A DNA stretch of 64,000 nt, from contig NZ_MDEN01000064.1 in NCBI RefSeq assembly GCF_001705435.1, positions 296,473 to 360,472 of the forward strand, given 5' to 3'. This document shows positions 35,852 through 44,503 of the stretch, in pieces. The DNA comes from Pseudomonas graminis (GTDB lineage: Bacteria; Pseudomonadota; Gammaproteobacteria; Pseudomonadales; Pseudomonadaceae). Under the pieces are notes generated by a model. The model saw nothing but the letters and a program-made list of their open reading frames with translations. It did not search any database and was not told the origin of the DNA. The position numbers and the translations under genes were made by a program. Position 1 is the stretch's first letter. Every line of letters begins with the position of its first letter.

Positions 35852-35961
35852 GATCGTTCCCACGCTCTGCGTGGGAACGCCGCTACTGACGCTCCGCGTC
35901 AGCCGACTGCGGACGCGGAGCGTCCATGGATGCATTCCCCCGCGGAGCGTGGGAACGATCA
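35852..35961. repeat. REPIN with GTTCCCACGCTCTGCGTGGG arms
   Basis: TGATCGTTCCCACGCTCTGC plus GTGGGAACG (35852-35880) faces GCGGAGCGTGGGAACGATCA near 35942-35961. Between them lie nested inverted motifs (GACGCTCCGCGTC and GGACGCGGAGCGTCC). It fills the gap between the convergent prfC and ggt genes and is a different family from the GAGCTTGCTC doublets. Confidence 0.85.
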
Positions 35962-35970
35962 GTTGTCCCC

Positions 35971-37638
35971 CTACTTCACCACCATCCCCACGCCCCGCCC
36001 ACGGGGATCGGACGCGGTTTCGACTTTCGCGCCGTCAATCTTGATCGCCTGCACATTGCCCATCGACCAGCCTTGGTCCTTCACCGTGTAACCCATGGCC
36101 GTCAGCTCGTCGGCCACCGGGGTCGCCAGCGGTGCAAATTTCTCGGTGTAGATCGTGTCCTTCGGCAGCAACTGGTGATGAACCCGCTGCGCCGCAACCG
36201 CGTCTTTGAGCGGCATGTGGAAGTCATAGATATTGTTCAGCACCTGAAACACCGTGGTGAAAATCCGTGAGCCACCCGGCGTGCCCAGCACCAGCGTCAC
36301 TGCGCCGTCGCGGGTGACCAGACTCGGGCTCATTGAGGACAACATGCGCTTGCCGGGCTGGATAGCATTGGCATCCCCGCCCACCACGCCAAACGCATTG
36401 GCAACGCCCGGCTTGGAACTGAAATCATCCATCTCGTCGTTCAGCAAAAAGCCCCCGCCCTTCACCACCACGCCGCTGCCGTAATCCCAGTTCAGGGTGT
36501 AGGTGTTGCTGACCGCGTTGCCCTTGGCATCGACGATAGAGAAGTGGGTGGTCTGGTGCGACTCAAGCCCGGCCTTTACGTTCTCGGTGGGCGAAATTGC
36601 CGTCGGGTTGACCTCGTGGGCGCGCTTGGCCAGATAGGCGTTGTCGGTCAACTGACTCACCGGCGCCACTGAAAAGTCCGGATCCCCCAAGTAGTTGGCG
36701 CGATCGGCGAACACGCGTTTTTCAATCTCAGCGAGCAAGTGGATGTAGCGCGCCGAGTTGAGCGGCACGTCTTTGAAATCATCAGAAAGCAGCTGCTTCA
36801 TGCCGATCAACTGCGCCAGCGCGATACCGCCGGAACTGGGCAGCGGCGCGGTGTAGAGCGTGTTGCCGTTGAAGTTCACATGGAGCGGCTTGCGCCAGAT
36901 CGCCTTGTAATCGTGCAGGTCCTCTTTGGTGATCAGGCCGTTGTCGTGCTGCATTTGCGCCACCAGCAGGTCAGCCGTCTGGCCCTGGTAAAACTCGTTG
37001 GCGCCCTTGTTGGCGATGCGTTCCAGGGTCTTGGCCAGCTCCGGCTGACGGAAGGTCTCGCCGGTCTTCATGTCGCCAAAGTAATCCGCGAAATTGGTCT
37101 TGCCGTTGAGCTGCTTGATCGCCTCGGCGCCATACATGTACTGCTTGTCGGCGACCTTGAAACCGTTTTTGGCGTAACCAATGGCCGGCGTCAGCAACTC
37201 GGCCCACGGCAGCTTGCCGAATTTCTGGTGGGCTTCCCACAGCCCCATCACGGTGCCGGGCACCCCCGACGCGCGTGCGCCCACCAGACTCATGCCCGGA
37301 ATGACCTCGCCCTTCTCGTCCAGGTACATGTTGCGCGTCGCCGCTTTCGGCGCGGCTTCGCGGTAGTCGAGAAAGTACGGTCGGCCGTTCATGAACAGGG
37401 TCATAAAGCCACCGCCGCCAATGTTGCCCGCTTCGGGGTAGGTGACCGCCAGGGTGAACGCCGTGGCGACTGCGGCATCGACGGCGTTGCCGCCTTTTTT
37501 CAGAATCTGCGCGGCGACCTGGGCACCGTATTGATCCGGGGACGCGACGGCGCCGCCTTCCAGCACCACCGCATACACCGGCGAACTCGCGGCGAAGATC
37601 ACCGACAGGGCAAGGGTTTTGAGGGTCACTGCACGCAT
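35971..37638 (-). CDS. ggt: Gamma-glutamyltransferase (glutathione hydrolase)
   Basis: 555-aa periplasmic enzyme that removes gamma-glutamyl groups from glutathione and related compounds. A signal peptide (MRAVTLKTLALSVIFAASSP, cleaved after VYA) precedes ASPDQYGAQVAAQILKKGGNAVDAAVATAF. The autocleavage Thr is in QTTHFSIVDAKGNAVSNT (about residue 365), followed by the oxyanion region GSGVVVKGGGFLLNDEMDDF and SSMSPSLV plus GTPGGSRI near residue 480. The proenzyme is cut into two chains at that Thr. AAGGAAG lies upstream of the ATG. Confidence 0.95.
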   Translation of the reverse strand: MRAVTLKTLALSVIFAASSPVYAVVLEGGAVASPDQYGAQVAAQILKKGGNAVDAAVATAFTLAVTYPEAGNIGGGGFMTLFMNGRPYFLDYREAAPKAATRNMYLDEKGEVIPGMSLVGARASGVPGTVMGLWEAHQKFGKLPWAELLTPAIGYAKNGFKVADKQYMYGAEAIKQLNGKTNFADYFGDMKTGETFRQPELAKTLERIANKGANEFYQGQTADLLVAQMQHDNGLITKEDLHDYKAIWRKPLHVNFNGNTLYTAPLPSSGGIALAQLIGMKQLLSDDFKDVPLNSARYIHLLAEIEKRVFADRANYLGDPDFSVAPVSQLTDNAYLAKRAHEVNPTAISPTENVKAGLESHQTTHFSIVDAKGNAVSNTYTLNWDYGSGVVVKGGGFLLNDEMDDFSSKPGVANAFGVVGGDANAIQPGKRMLSSMSPSLVTRDGAVTLVLGTPGGSRIFTTVFQVLNNIYDFHMPLKDAVAAQRVHHQLLPKDTIYTEKFAPLATPVADELTAMGYTVKDQGWSMGNVQAIKIDGAKVETASDPRGRGVGMVVK

Positions 37639-37760
37639 GGGGCTTCCTTGATGACGAATGCGACAGCTTGTTACTGATGTGCTGTCTGGAGGCTGAAGAG
37701 ACTAACGGTCCGGCTGCACATTAATGATGAAACTTGCCACAAACGCAAACGGCCAGGCCC

Positions 37761-38729
37761 CTAAACCGCAGCACGCTCAGGTTGATCCCGGACGGGAAAC
37801 ACCACTGCCCTCTCCCGCCGCAGATTGAGTGCCAAGACACTCGCCAGCACCACGATCGACCCCACGATCACCCGCTGCGATGGCAACTCGCCCAACATGA
37901 ACGAAGCAATGGCGATGGCCATCGGTGGCGTCAGGTACAAACTCATCGACGCGCGGCTGACGTCCATGTGCTTCAAGACATACGCCCAAGCCAGATACGC
38001 CAGTGCGCTGGGGAACAGCCCCAACACCCCCACTGCCACATTAACCCGCACCGGCGCGTTGAGGATTTCGCCGATCAGCCCCGGCAGATAAACCAGCAGG
38101 AACACCGTGCCGGCCCAGACCGTGTAACAGACCATGGTCAGGCCGTCGTACCGATGGCTATGACGCTTCTGCAGTGAGAAATACACGCTCCAGGAAAACG
38201 CCGCCAACAGAATCAGCAGCCCGCGCGCATCCATATGGCCGATGCCGCGATCACCGGTGACGACAATCGCGGCGCCCACCAGGCCGAGCGCGACACAGCC
38301 CCAACGCCAGGCGCTGACCCGCTCCTTGAACACGAAATGCGCCAGCAGCGCGGTAAACAACGGCGTCGATTGCACCAGCACGCTGGACGCCCCGGCGCTC
38401 ACCCCGGCCTGCCCAAAGTTGAGCGCGATGTGGTGCAGGCTGACGGCGAAGAAACCCAACACCGCGAGCAACGGCAGGTCCTTCAGGCGCGGCAACGCGA
38501 TACGGTGCGACGAGGCGATTAACAGCATGAACACCGACGCGATCAGAAAACGAAGCAGCGCCAGATGCCCGGGCTCGTAGGCCTGCAAACCAATGCGAAT
38601 GCCGGTCGGCGAGAACCCCCAGCAGGCGACCACAAAGACAGTGGCAAGGGCAACTTTCATCGCCTGCCAAGGCACCGCGCCATTAACCGCGATATTCGAA
38701 TCAACAACCGGCTCAGCCACCACGCTCAT
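37761..38729 (-). CDS. EamA/DMT-family transporter
   Basis: 322-aa inner-membrane protein with ten predicted helices in two EamA halves (AMKVALATVFVVACWGFSPTGIRIGLQAY; LALLRFLIASVFMLLIAS; AGASSVLVQSTPLFTALLAHFVFKERVSAWRW; SRASMSLYLTPPMAIAIASFMLGELPS). The ATG at 38729 has GGGAG 7 nt upstream; an in-frame extension to 38825 is not supported. It is divergent from a LysR gene 112 bp away, the common arrangement for exporters controlled by that regulator. The substrate is unknown. Confidence 0.88.
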   Translation of the reverse strand: MSVVAEPVVDSNIAVNGAVPWQAMKVALATVFVVACWGFSPTGIRIGLQAYEPGHLALLRFLIASVFMLLIASSHRIALPRLKDLPLLAVLGFFAVSLHHIALNFGQAGVSAGASSVLVQSTPLFTALLAHFVFKERVSAWRWGCVALGLVGAAIVVTGDRGIGHMDARGLLILLAAFSWSVYFSLQKRHSHRYDGLTMVCYTVWAGTVFLLVYLPGLIGEILNAPVRVNVAVGVLGLFPSALAYLAWAYVLKHMDVSRASMSLYLTPPMAIAIASFMLGELPSQRVIVGSIVVLASVLALNLRRERAVVFPVRDQPERAAV

Positions 38730-38841
38730 CTCGATACTCCCACCGACAAGCCCGACGCCTGCCCATGGTCGCGAGTATCGAAACATCCTATGCTCACCAC
38801 AACCGAACAATAATGACGCAATCACTCACTATTGGTGATGA

Positions 38842-39720
38842 ATGGAACTGGCACAGATCCGCATGTTCAAGACCGTCGTCGACACCGGCAGCATTGCCCG
38901 CGCGGCGGAGGTCTTGCATTGCGTCCCGTCGAACATCACCGCGCGCATCAAGGCGCTTGAGGCGGAGCTGGGCACCGAGCTGTTTTACCGTCAGGGCCGT
39001 GGATTGCGCATCAGCCCGGCGGGGGAAATCTTCCTGACCTACGCCGGCAAGATGCTCAGCCTGGCCGACGAAGCCAAGCGCGCGGTGCATCCGGATGCCG
39101 CGCCGTCCGGGCCGTTGCGCATCGGCGCCATCGAATCTTCGGCCACGGCGCGGCTGCCGCGACTGCTGGCGCGCTTTCATGCGCGTTACCCGCAAGTATC
39201 ACTGGAGCTGACGACGGGCACCGGCACGCAACTGCTCGACGCGACGCTCAACCAGAAGCTTGATGGCGCCATTGTTGCCATCGACGTCAAACGCCCACGG
39301 CTCAAGCGCACGTCGATGTACCGGGAGGATCTGGTGCTGATTGCGGCCGAGTCGCTGGGCCCGATACGCAGCGCGTCGGATCTGCAGGGCAAATCGATTT
39401 TCATGTGGCCCGAAGGCTGCCCTTATCGCGCAGCGCTGGAGCGATGGTTGCAGCACGACGGCCAGACTCAGCCCATCGTCAGCATCGCCAACTACGGCAC
39501 CATCGTCGGTTGCGTCAGCGCCGGGGCTGGCGTGGCGCTGGTGCCCAAGGGTGTTTACGAGCAGTACCGCAAAGGCTCTGGCTGGGTCGGTTATGAATTC
39601 CCTGAACTGACCTCCATCGACAACCTGTTTTACTGGCACGAGAACGCCGAACATCACCCGGCGCGGGAGGCATTTGTGGAGATGTTGCGGGCGGAGTTCA
39701 GCGGGATTAGTGAGGCGTGA
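38842..39720 (+). CDS. LysR-family transcriptional regulator (divergent to EamA transporter)
   Basis: 292-aa LysR regulator. The N-terminal winged helix MELAQIRMFKTVVDTGSIARAAEVLHCVPSNITARIKALEAELGTELF and the LRIGAIESSATARLPRLLARF opening of the effector domain are standard. Less common is SNIT instead of the usual SAVS in the recognition helix, seen in the subgroup regulating exporters. The gene is likely autoregulated and controls the divergent EamA gene. A REPIN follows it. Confidence 0.92.
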   Translation: MELAQIRMFKTVVDTGSIARAAEVLHCVPSNITARIKALEAELGTELFYRQGRGLRISPAGEIFLTYAGKMLSLADEAKRAVHPDAAPSGPLRIGAIESSATARLPRLLARFHARYPQVSLELTTGTGTQLLDATLNQKLDGAIVAIDVKRPRLKRTSMYREDLVLIAAESLGPIRSASDLQGKSIFMWPEGCPYRAALERWLQHDGQTQPIVSIANYGTIVGCVSAGAGVALVPKGVYEQYRKGSGWVGYEFPELTSIDNLFYWHENAEHHPAREAFVEMLRAEFSGISEA

Positions 39721-39729
39721 TACCTGCCT

Positions 39730-39864
39730 GTAGGAGCGTGGCTTGTCCCGCGATCTGCTGCGCAGCAGTAGCAAAACCATTCCAATCAAGTCCTCCAGAC
39801 AGACCGCGTTTGCAGGGTTTGCTGCCGGTTCCCGGCAGATCGCGGGACAAGCCACGCTCCCACA
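39730..39864. repeat. REPIN of the TAGGAGCGTGGCTTGTCCCG family
   Basis: TGTAGGAGCGTGGCTTGTCC plus CGCGATC begins at 39730, and the inverted arm GATCGCGGGACAAGCCACGC plus TCCCACA lies at 39838-39864. It sits between the two convergent LysR genes. A second copy occurs at 49605-49736. Confidence 0.88.
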
Positions 39865-39880
39865 GGGAATGTAAGCAGGT

Positions 39881-40777
39881 TCACGCGGCGTACACCGCCA
39901 GCTTCTCCTGAATGAAGTCCAGAAAGCACTGAATCCGCAACGCCAGCTGCGAGTTGCGGTAGTACACCGCGTGGATCGGCTGGCGATAGCCGCTGTTGGC
40001 CTGGGGCAGGATGACGTTGAGGCGGCCTTGGCGGATGTCTTCGTGGGTCATGAAGTGAGACAAGCAGACGATGCCCTCTCCCGCCAGCGCCAACTGGCGC
40101 AACGTCTCGCCGCTGGAGGCCGACACCGTTGGCTGGATGAACAGCCGATCCCCGTCGGCGTGGCGCAACGGCCAGTGATTGAGGGTTTCGGTCTGGGTGA
40201 AGCCGAGCAGTGAATGCCCGCTCAGTGCTGGAACGGTTGTCGGCGTGCCGTGTTTTTCGAGGTATTCAGGACTGGCCAGAATGTTCAGCGGGCTGCTGCC
40301 GAGGGGCCGGGCATGCAGGGTCGAATCGGCCAGTACGCCAATGCGGATCGCCACATCGGTGCTCTGCTCCAGCAAATCAATGATCAGATCGTTACTGTTC
40401 AGCTCCAGCTGAATGTCCGGATACAACGTGCGAAACTCGGCGACGTACGGGACGATTGAATGCAGCATGAAGGGCGACGCCGCGTTGATCCGCAACCGGC
40501 CGGACGGCGTCTGCTGGCGCACCGACATGCGCTCTTCCAGCTCTTCCATCTGATCCAGAATCTGCCGGGCCCGCTCAAGGAAATACTTGCCCTCCTCGGT
40601 CAGGTCCATGCGCCGCGTGGTGCGGTTGATCAACGTCGTGCCCAGCTTGCCTTCGAGTCGAGACAAGGTGCGGCTGATCGCCGAGGGCGTCTGCCCGACC
40701 TGCTCGGCCGCCGCAGAAATCGAGCCGCTTTCGATCACCGTGACAAACACCTGCAACTCATCCGACCTGGCTTTCAC
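39881..40777 (-). CDS. LysR-family transcriptional regulator
   Basis: 298-aa LysR regulator. The GTG at 40777 has GGGAG 7 nt upstream. The helix-turn-helix is ELQVFVTVIESGSISAAAEQVGQTPSAISRTLSRLEGKLGTTLINRTTRRMDLTEEG, and the effector domain begins GRLRINAASPFMLHSIVPYVAEFRTLYPDIQLEL. It belongs to the CrgA-like subgroup. The mdaB gene lies upstream on the same strand, beyond a heptamer repeat tract, so this regulator may control the quinone reductase. Confidence 0.93.
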   Translation of the reverse strand: MKARSDELQVFVTVIESGSISAAAEQVGQTPSAISRTLSRLEGKLGTTLINRTTRRMDLTEEGKYFLERARQILDQMEELEERMSVRQQTPSGRLRINAASPFMLHSIVPYVAEFRTLYPDIQLELNSNDLIIDLLEQSTDVAIRIGVLADSTLHARPLGSSPLNILASPEYLEKHGTPTTVPALSGHSLLGFTQTETLNHWPLRHADGDRLFIQPTVSASSGETLRQLALAGEGIVCLSHFMTHEDIRQGRLNVILPQANSGYRQPIHAVYYRNSQLALRIQCFLDFIQEKLAVYAA

Positions 40778-40825
40778 TGTTGTCTCCCGCTCGCAAGAGA
40801 CTGGATATTAGCGTGCTTGGGGGCG

Positions 40826-40920
40826 AGCTATAAGCTGCAAGCTGCAAGCCGTAAGTGAGCCGTGAGCCGTGAGCCGTGAGCTTGAAGCTTGCCGCTTGAA
40901 GCTTGAAGCTTGTAGCTCGC
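40826..40920. repeat. Degenerate heptamer tandem repeat tract
   Basis: The stretch is built of 7-bp units: AAGCTGC twice, AAGCCGT, GTGAGCC three times, then TTGAAGC/TTGCCGC units (TTGAAGC TTGCCGC TTGAAGC TTGAAGC TTGTAGC). The left AAGCTGC units and right CTTGAAG units are near complements, so the tract can fold. It separates mdaB from the LysR gene on the same strand. Confidence 0.85.
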
Positions 40921-40929
40921 TACTCCCCT

Positions 40930-41514
40930 TCAAATCCCGAACACCGACCCCAAGTGCGCTTCATACCGCTTCACGTCTGCTTCGACATTCGGCATCTTCA
41001 TCACGTCCACGGCCAGAAAGGTTGGCAGGCCGGTCATGCCGAGGAACTGGTTGGCCTTGTGGAACGGGAAGTACACGGCATCCACGCCCTTGGCTTCGAA
41101 AAAGTCTGCCGGGTCGTCGAACGCTTGCTGCGGCGCGTTCCAGGTGGCGGAAATCAAGTACTGCTTGCCATGCAGCAAGCCGCCGCTGCCATACCGCCGG
41201 GACGCATCGGAGCGAGTGCGACCGTCGTTGGCGTACAGGCTGCCGTGACCTTCGGTGAAGACTTCGTCGATGTACTTTTTCACCGTCCACGGCGCGCCCA
41301 TCCACCAGCCCGGCATCTGCCAGATGATCACGTCCGCCCAGAGAAACTTCTGCACTTCCTCGGCCACGTTGTAGCCGCCGTCGATGAAGGTCTGCTGCAC
41401 GTCGAACCCGGCGCGGTCGAGAAGCGCCATGCCGGCTTCATGCAGCGTGGTGTTGTAGCGGCCGTCGGAATGGGCGAATTGTTTGCCGCCGTTGAGAAAC
41501 AGTACTTTTTTCAT
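40930..41514 (-). CDS. mdaB: NAD(P)H quinone oxidoreductase, MdaB-like
   Basis: 194-aa flavodoxin-fold reductase that performs two-electron quinone reduction and protects against oxidative stress. Hallmarks are MKKVLFLNGGKQFAHSDGRYN at the N-terminus, DVIIWQMPGWWMGAPWTVKKYIDEVFTEGHGSLYANDGR near residues 60-100 and LLHGKQYLISATWNAPQQAF. The length equals the family. No signal peptide is present. The neighbouring LysR gene is the likely regulator by position. Confidence 0.9.
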   Translation of the reverse strand: MKKVLFLNGGKQFAHSDGRYNTTLHEAGMALLDRAGFDVQQTFIDGGYNVAEEVQKFLWADVIIWQMPGWWMGAPWTVKKYIDEVFTEGHGSLYANDGRTRSDASRRYGSGGLLHGKQYLISATWNAPQQAFDDPADFFEAKGVDAVYFPFHKANQFLGMTGLPTFLAVDVMKMPNVEADVKRYEAHLGSVFGI

Positions 41515-41727
41515 ATCAAGCCTCGTCCGCCGTCAATGCAGTCCGCCGTTCAGCGGTACCGGATTGAGGGTCTTCAATTGGAATGGACGGCAGAATAGCG
41601 GTCAGGCGAGCGGCGAATAAGCAGGCAGCGGGCAAAATACCTTTGCGGGGGAATCACGAATGGGCCAGTGATTGATGAATTCTTGTCATCGCGCAGGCGG
41701 GTGAGAAAGCCGACCAATGCGGCTCGT

Positions 41728-42492
41728 TTACCCGGCGATCATCAGGTGCGCGCCCAGCAGTGCCATGCCGATGAAGAACATGCGCTTGAACACCAATGCG
41801 CTGATGCGTTGACGCAGCCATTGGCCGAACATCATGCCGAGCAACGCGGGAATCAGCGCCAGCAAGGAAGCGCCCATTTCAGCGCTGCCCACCGCGCCGT
41901 TCCAGAAAAGACCGACGCCCAGCGCCAGGGTCGAGACAGTGAAGGACAGCCCAAGCGCCTGCACCAGTTCGTTACGATCCAGCCCCAGGCCCTGAATGTA
42001 GGGCACCGCCGGAATGACGAAAACGCCAGTGGCCGCGGTGACCAGGCCGGTGATAAACCCGCACAAAGGCCCGAGCCAGCGCTCGGCAGCAGGCGGCACC
42101 TTGAGCGTCGGCAGAAACAAGCCGCACAGCGCGTAGACAAACAGCGCGCCGCCCAGCGCCCTCGCCATGCCGTGCCCGTTGCCAAGCCCCAGCGCGTAGG
42201 AGCCGAGCATGGTGCCGATGACGATCGTCAGCAGCAGCGGCCACAACCGCGTGCACAGTCCGCGCAGATGCCCGCCGGTCGCCAATTGCCAGAGGTTGGT
42301 CAAGGTTGAGGGGATCAGCAGCAGCGCCGCCGCCTGGGTCGGCAGCATCATCACCCCCAGCAGGCCCATCGCAACCGTCGGCAGCCCCATGCCGATGACG
42401 CCCTTGACCGTGCCGGCCAGCAGAAACGTCAGCAGCACCAGCACTGACAACGTCCAGCCGAGGTGTTGATAAAGCGATAGGAAACCATCCAT
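41728..42492 (-). CDS. TauE/SafE-family membrane permease (possible sulfite/anion exporter)
   Basis: 254-aa inner-membrane protein with about eight hydrophobic helices. The TauE/SafE signature regions are LLTFLLAGTVKGVIGMGLPTVAMGLLGVMM near the N-terminus and PLCGFITGLVTAATGVFVIPAVPYIQGLGLDRNELVQALGLSFTVSTLALG in the second half. The family exports sulfite, sulfoacetate or related anions; the substrate here is unknown. CAGGA precedes the ATG. It is divergent from the argH-like gene. Confidence 0.9.
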   Translation of the reverse strand: MDGFLSLYQHLGWTLSVLVLLTFLLAGTVKGVIGMGLPTVAMGLLGVMMLPTQAAALLLIPSTLTNLWQLATGGHLRGLCTRLWPLLLTIVIGTMLGSYALGLGNGHGMARALGGALFVYALCGLFLPTLKVPPAAERWLGPLCGFITGLVTAATGVFVIPAVPYIQGLGLDRNELVQALGLSFTVSTLALGVGLFWNGAVGSAEMGASLLALIPALLGMMFGQWLRQRISALVFKRMFFIGMALLGAHLMIAG

Positions 42493-42750
42493 GGGCGCAT
42501 CCTGCGAAAAGGTCGACGAGGGGAAAAATCGGGTGGTGCAATGGGTGCCACTTCAGCACATTCGGGCACCTGCGGTAACAGAAAAATAATCAGCGCCACT
42601 CATCTGAAGAGCGGGTTGATGTCAGCTTTCCATTTCTGCCAACCCGACTTGCCATTTGTAACGTTTCATCGGCAGCCGGTTTTTCCTAGGATCCCTTGAC
42701 GTCGTCGACGCCTGGCTCGCCAGCAATCACGTGTTTGAGGGGGAATGCAT

Positions 42751-44178
42751 ATGTCCGATGCAACTGAGCGCCTGTGGGGCGCGCGCTTCAAGTCCGCGCC
42801 GGCGGAAGCGATGGCCAACCTGTCACGCTCGCCCGCCGTCTATTTTCGCATGACGCCTTATGACGTGGCAGGCTCCAAGGCCCACGCCCACGAGCTTGAG
42901 CGCGCCGGTTTGCTGGACGCCGACGAAACCCGCCGCATCATCGATGCGCTGCAATCGATTGACGAGGATTTTGCCGCCGGCACGATTCAGCCAATTCCCG
43001 CCGACGAGGACGTGCACACCTTTATCGAGCGCCTGCTCACCGAACGCCTCGGCGCACTGGGCGGCAAGCTTCGCGCCGGGCGCTCGCGCAACGATCAGAC
43101 GGCCAATGACATGCGGCTGTTTCTGCGTGACCGGATTCGCGTGCTGACCCTGTCGATTCTTGATCTGCAGCAGGCATTGGTCAGGCAGGCCGAAGCCCAT
43201 ATCGAGACCGTTGCGCCCGGTTTTACTCACCTGCAACAAGCGCAGCCGATTGTGTTCGGTCACCATTTGATGGCCCACGCCCAGGCGATTCATCGGGACA
43301 TCCAGCGCCTGCAGGATTGGGATCAGCGCTTCAATCTATCGCCCCTCGGTGCCGCCGCCATGGCCGGCTCCGCCATCGCCCGCGACCCTCAACGTTCGGC
43401 GGCGGAAATGGGCTACGCCGGCCCGTGTGAAAACTCCATCGACGCCGTCGCCAGCCGTGATCACGTGGCCGAGTTTCTGTTCTGCGCGAGCATGCTGGGG
43501 ATCAATATTTCGCGCATGGCCGAGGAGTTCTGCATCTGGACGTCTCGGCAGTTTCGCTGGGTCGAGCTGGACGATGCCTACGCCACGGGCAGCTCGATCA
43601 TGCCGCAGAAGAAGAACCCGGACATCGCCGAGCTGGCCCGGGGTAAATCAGGCCGTTTGATCGGTTCGCTGACCGCGATTCTGTCGGTGCTCAAGGCGCA
43701 GCCGCTGTCGTACAACCGCGATTTGAGCGAAGACAAACACGCCATCTTCGACGCTCTGGACACGCTGAATCTGGTGCTGCCTGCCTTTGCCGGCATGGTC
43801 CGCACGATGAAGGTGCGCAAGGACGAGTTGCTGCGTCAGGCCCCCCTGGGGTTCACCCTGGCGACGGAAATTGCGGACTGGCTCGCCGTTCGCGGCGTGC
43901 CGTTCAAGGAAGGCCACGAGATCACCGGACAACTGGTTCAGCTGTGCGAGGCGCAGGACATCGGGCTGCCGGAGCTGACGCCAAAGATGCTCGCCGACAC
44001 CGACCCGCGCCTGACGCCAGAGGTGTTGGAGAGCCTGACACTGGAAGCGGCACTGGCGGCGCGCAGCGGCTGGGGCGGAACGTCCCCGGTGCGAGTGGCC
44101 GAGCAGATCGCGCGATTTAAGGCGCATTTGGTGGCCCAGGAGCAGTGGGCCAAGAATTACAACGGCCCGCGGGGTTAA
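42751..44178 (+). CDS. argH: Argininosuccinate lyase family protein
   Basis: 475-aa fumarase/aspartase-superfamily lyase. GAGGGGGA (42737-42744) supports the ATG at 42751; the ATG at 42745 is too close. ASL landmarks are LWGARFKSAP, DEDVHTFIERLLTERLGALGGKLRAGRSRNDQ (about residues 85-115), TVAPGFTHLQQAQP, and the signature loop TGSSIMPQKKNPDIAELARGKSGR (about residue 283) with the catalytic Ser. It would split argininosuccinate to arginine and fumarate. No other arginine biosynthesis gene is nearby, so it may be a second copy beside a canonical argH elsewhere, or act on a related N-succinyl-type substrate. Confidence 0.9.
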   Translation: MSDATERLWGARFKSAPAEAMANLSRSPAVYFRMTPYDVAGSKAHAHELERAGLLDADETRRIIDALQSIDEDFAAGTIQPIPADEDVHTFIERLLTERLGALGGKLRAGRSRNDQTANDMRLFLRDRIRVLTLSILDLQQALVRQAEAHIETVAPGFTHLQQAQPIVFGHHLMAHAQAIHRDIQRLQDWDQRFNLSPLGAAAMAGSAIARDPQRSAAEMGYAGPCENSIDAVASRDHVAEFLFCASMLGINISRMAEEFCIWTSRQFRWVELDDAYATGSSIMPQKKNPDIAELARGKSGRLIGSLTAILSVLKAQPLSYNRDLSEDKHAIFDALDTLNLVLPAFAGMVRTMKVRKDELLRQAPLGFTLATEIADWLAVRGVPFKEGHEITGQLVQLCEAQDIGLPELTPKMLADTDPRLTPEVLESLTLEAALAARSGWGGTSPVRVAEQIARFKAHLVAQEQWAKNYNGPRG

Positions 44179-44202
44179 TTGTGGTGCGACCGCGTGCGCA
44201 TT

Positions 44203-44482
44203 GTAGGACCGGCTTTAGCCGGGAATGCCTCGGACAGGACGCCGTGAAATGAGGCTGTTTATGCTGCTCTCTTCACCGCCGTCTTCCTGTGAACACAGCA
44301 CCTGTGGGAGTGAGCTTGCTCACGAAGACGGCATTCCAGCCGCTAAATATTCAGCGGATGTTAATGCCTCTTCGCGAGCAAGCTCGCTCCCACAAGGTAG
44401 TGCGGCGCATGCAAAACCTTAGTGGAATCGCGAGCCCCAAGGATGTACTCGATTACCTAGTGGGACCGGCTTTAGCCGGGAA
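44203..44482. repeat. Repeat cluster: two CCGGCTTTAGCCGG units around a GAGCTTGCTC REPIN
   Basis: The 325-bp gap after argH is mostly repeats. GTAGGACCGGCTTTAGCCGG plus GAAT lies at 44203-44226, and a second copy (GGGACCGGCTTTAGCCGGGA) near 44460-44482. Between them a REPIN runs from CTGTGGGAGTGAGCTTGCTC (44302) to the inverse arm ending CTCCCACAAG (44396). No gene is seen. Confidence 0.87.
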
Positions 44483-44503
44483 GAGGCCGGCGGATGTGCA
44501 CCC

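Noticed and set aside
41668..42309. 213-codon plus-strand frame opposite the TauE/SafE gene
   Set aside because: Composition is Gln/Ala/Arg-rich with no motif; the opposite strand encodes clear transmembrane helices.
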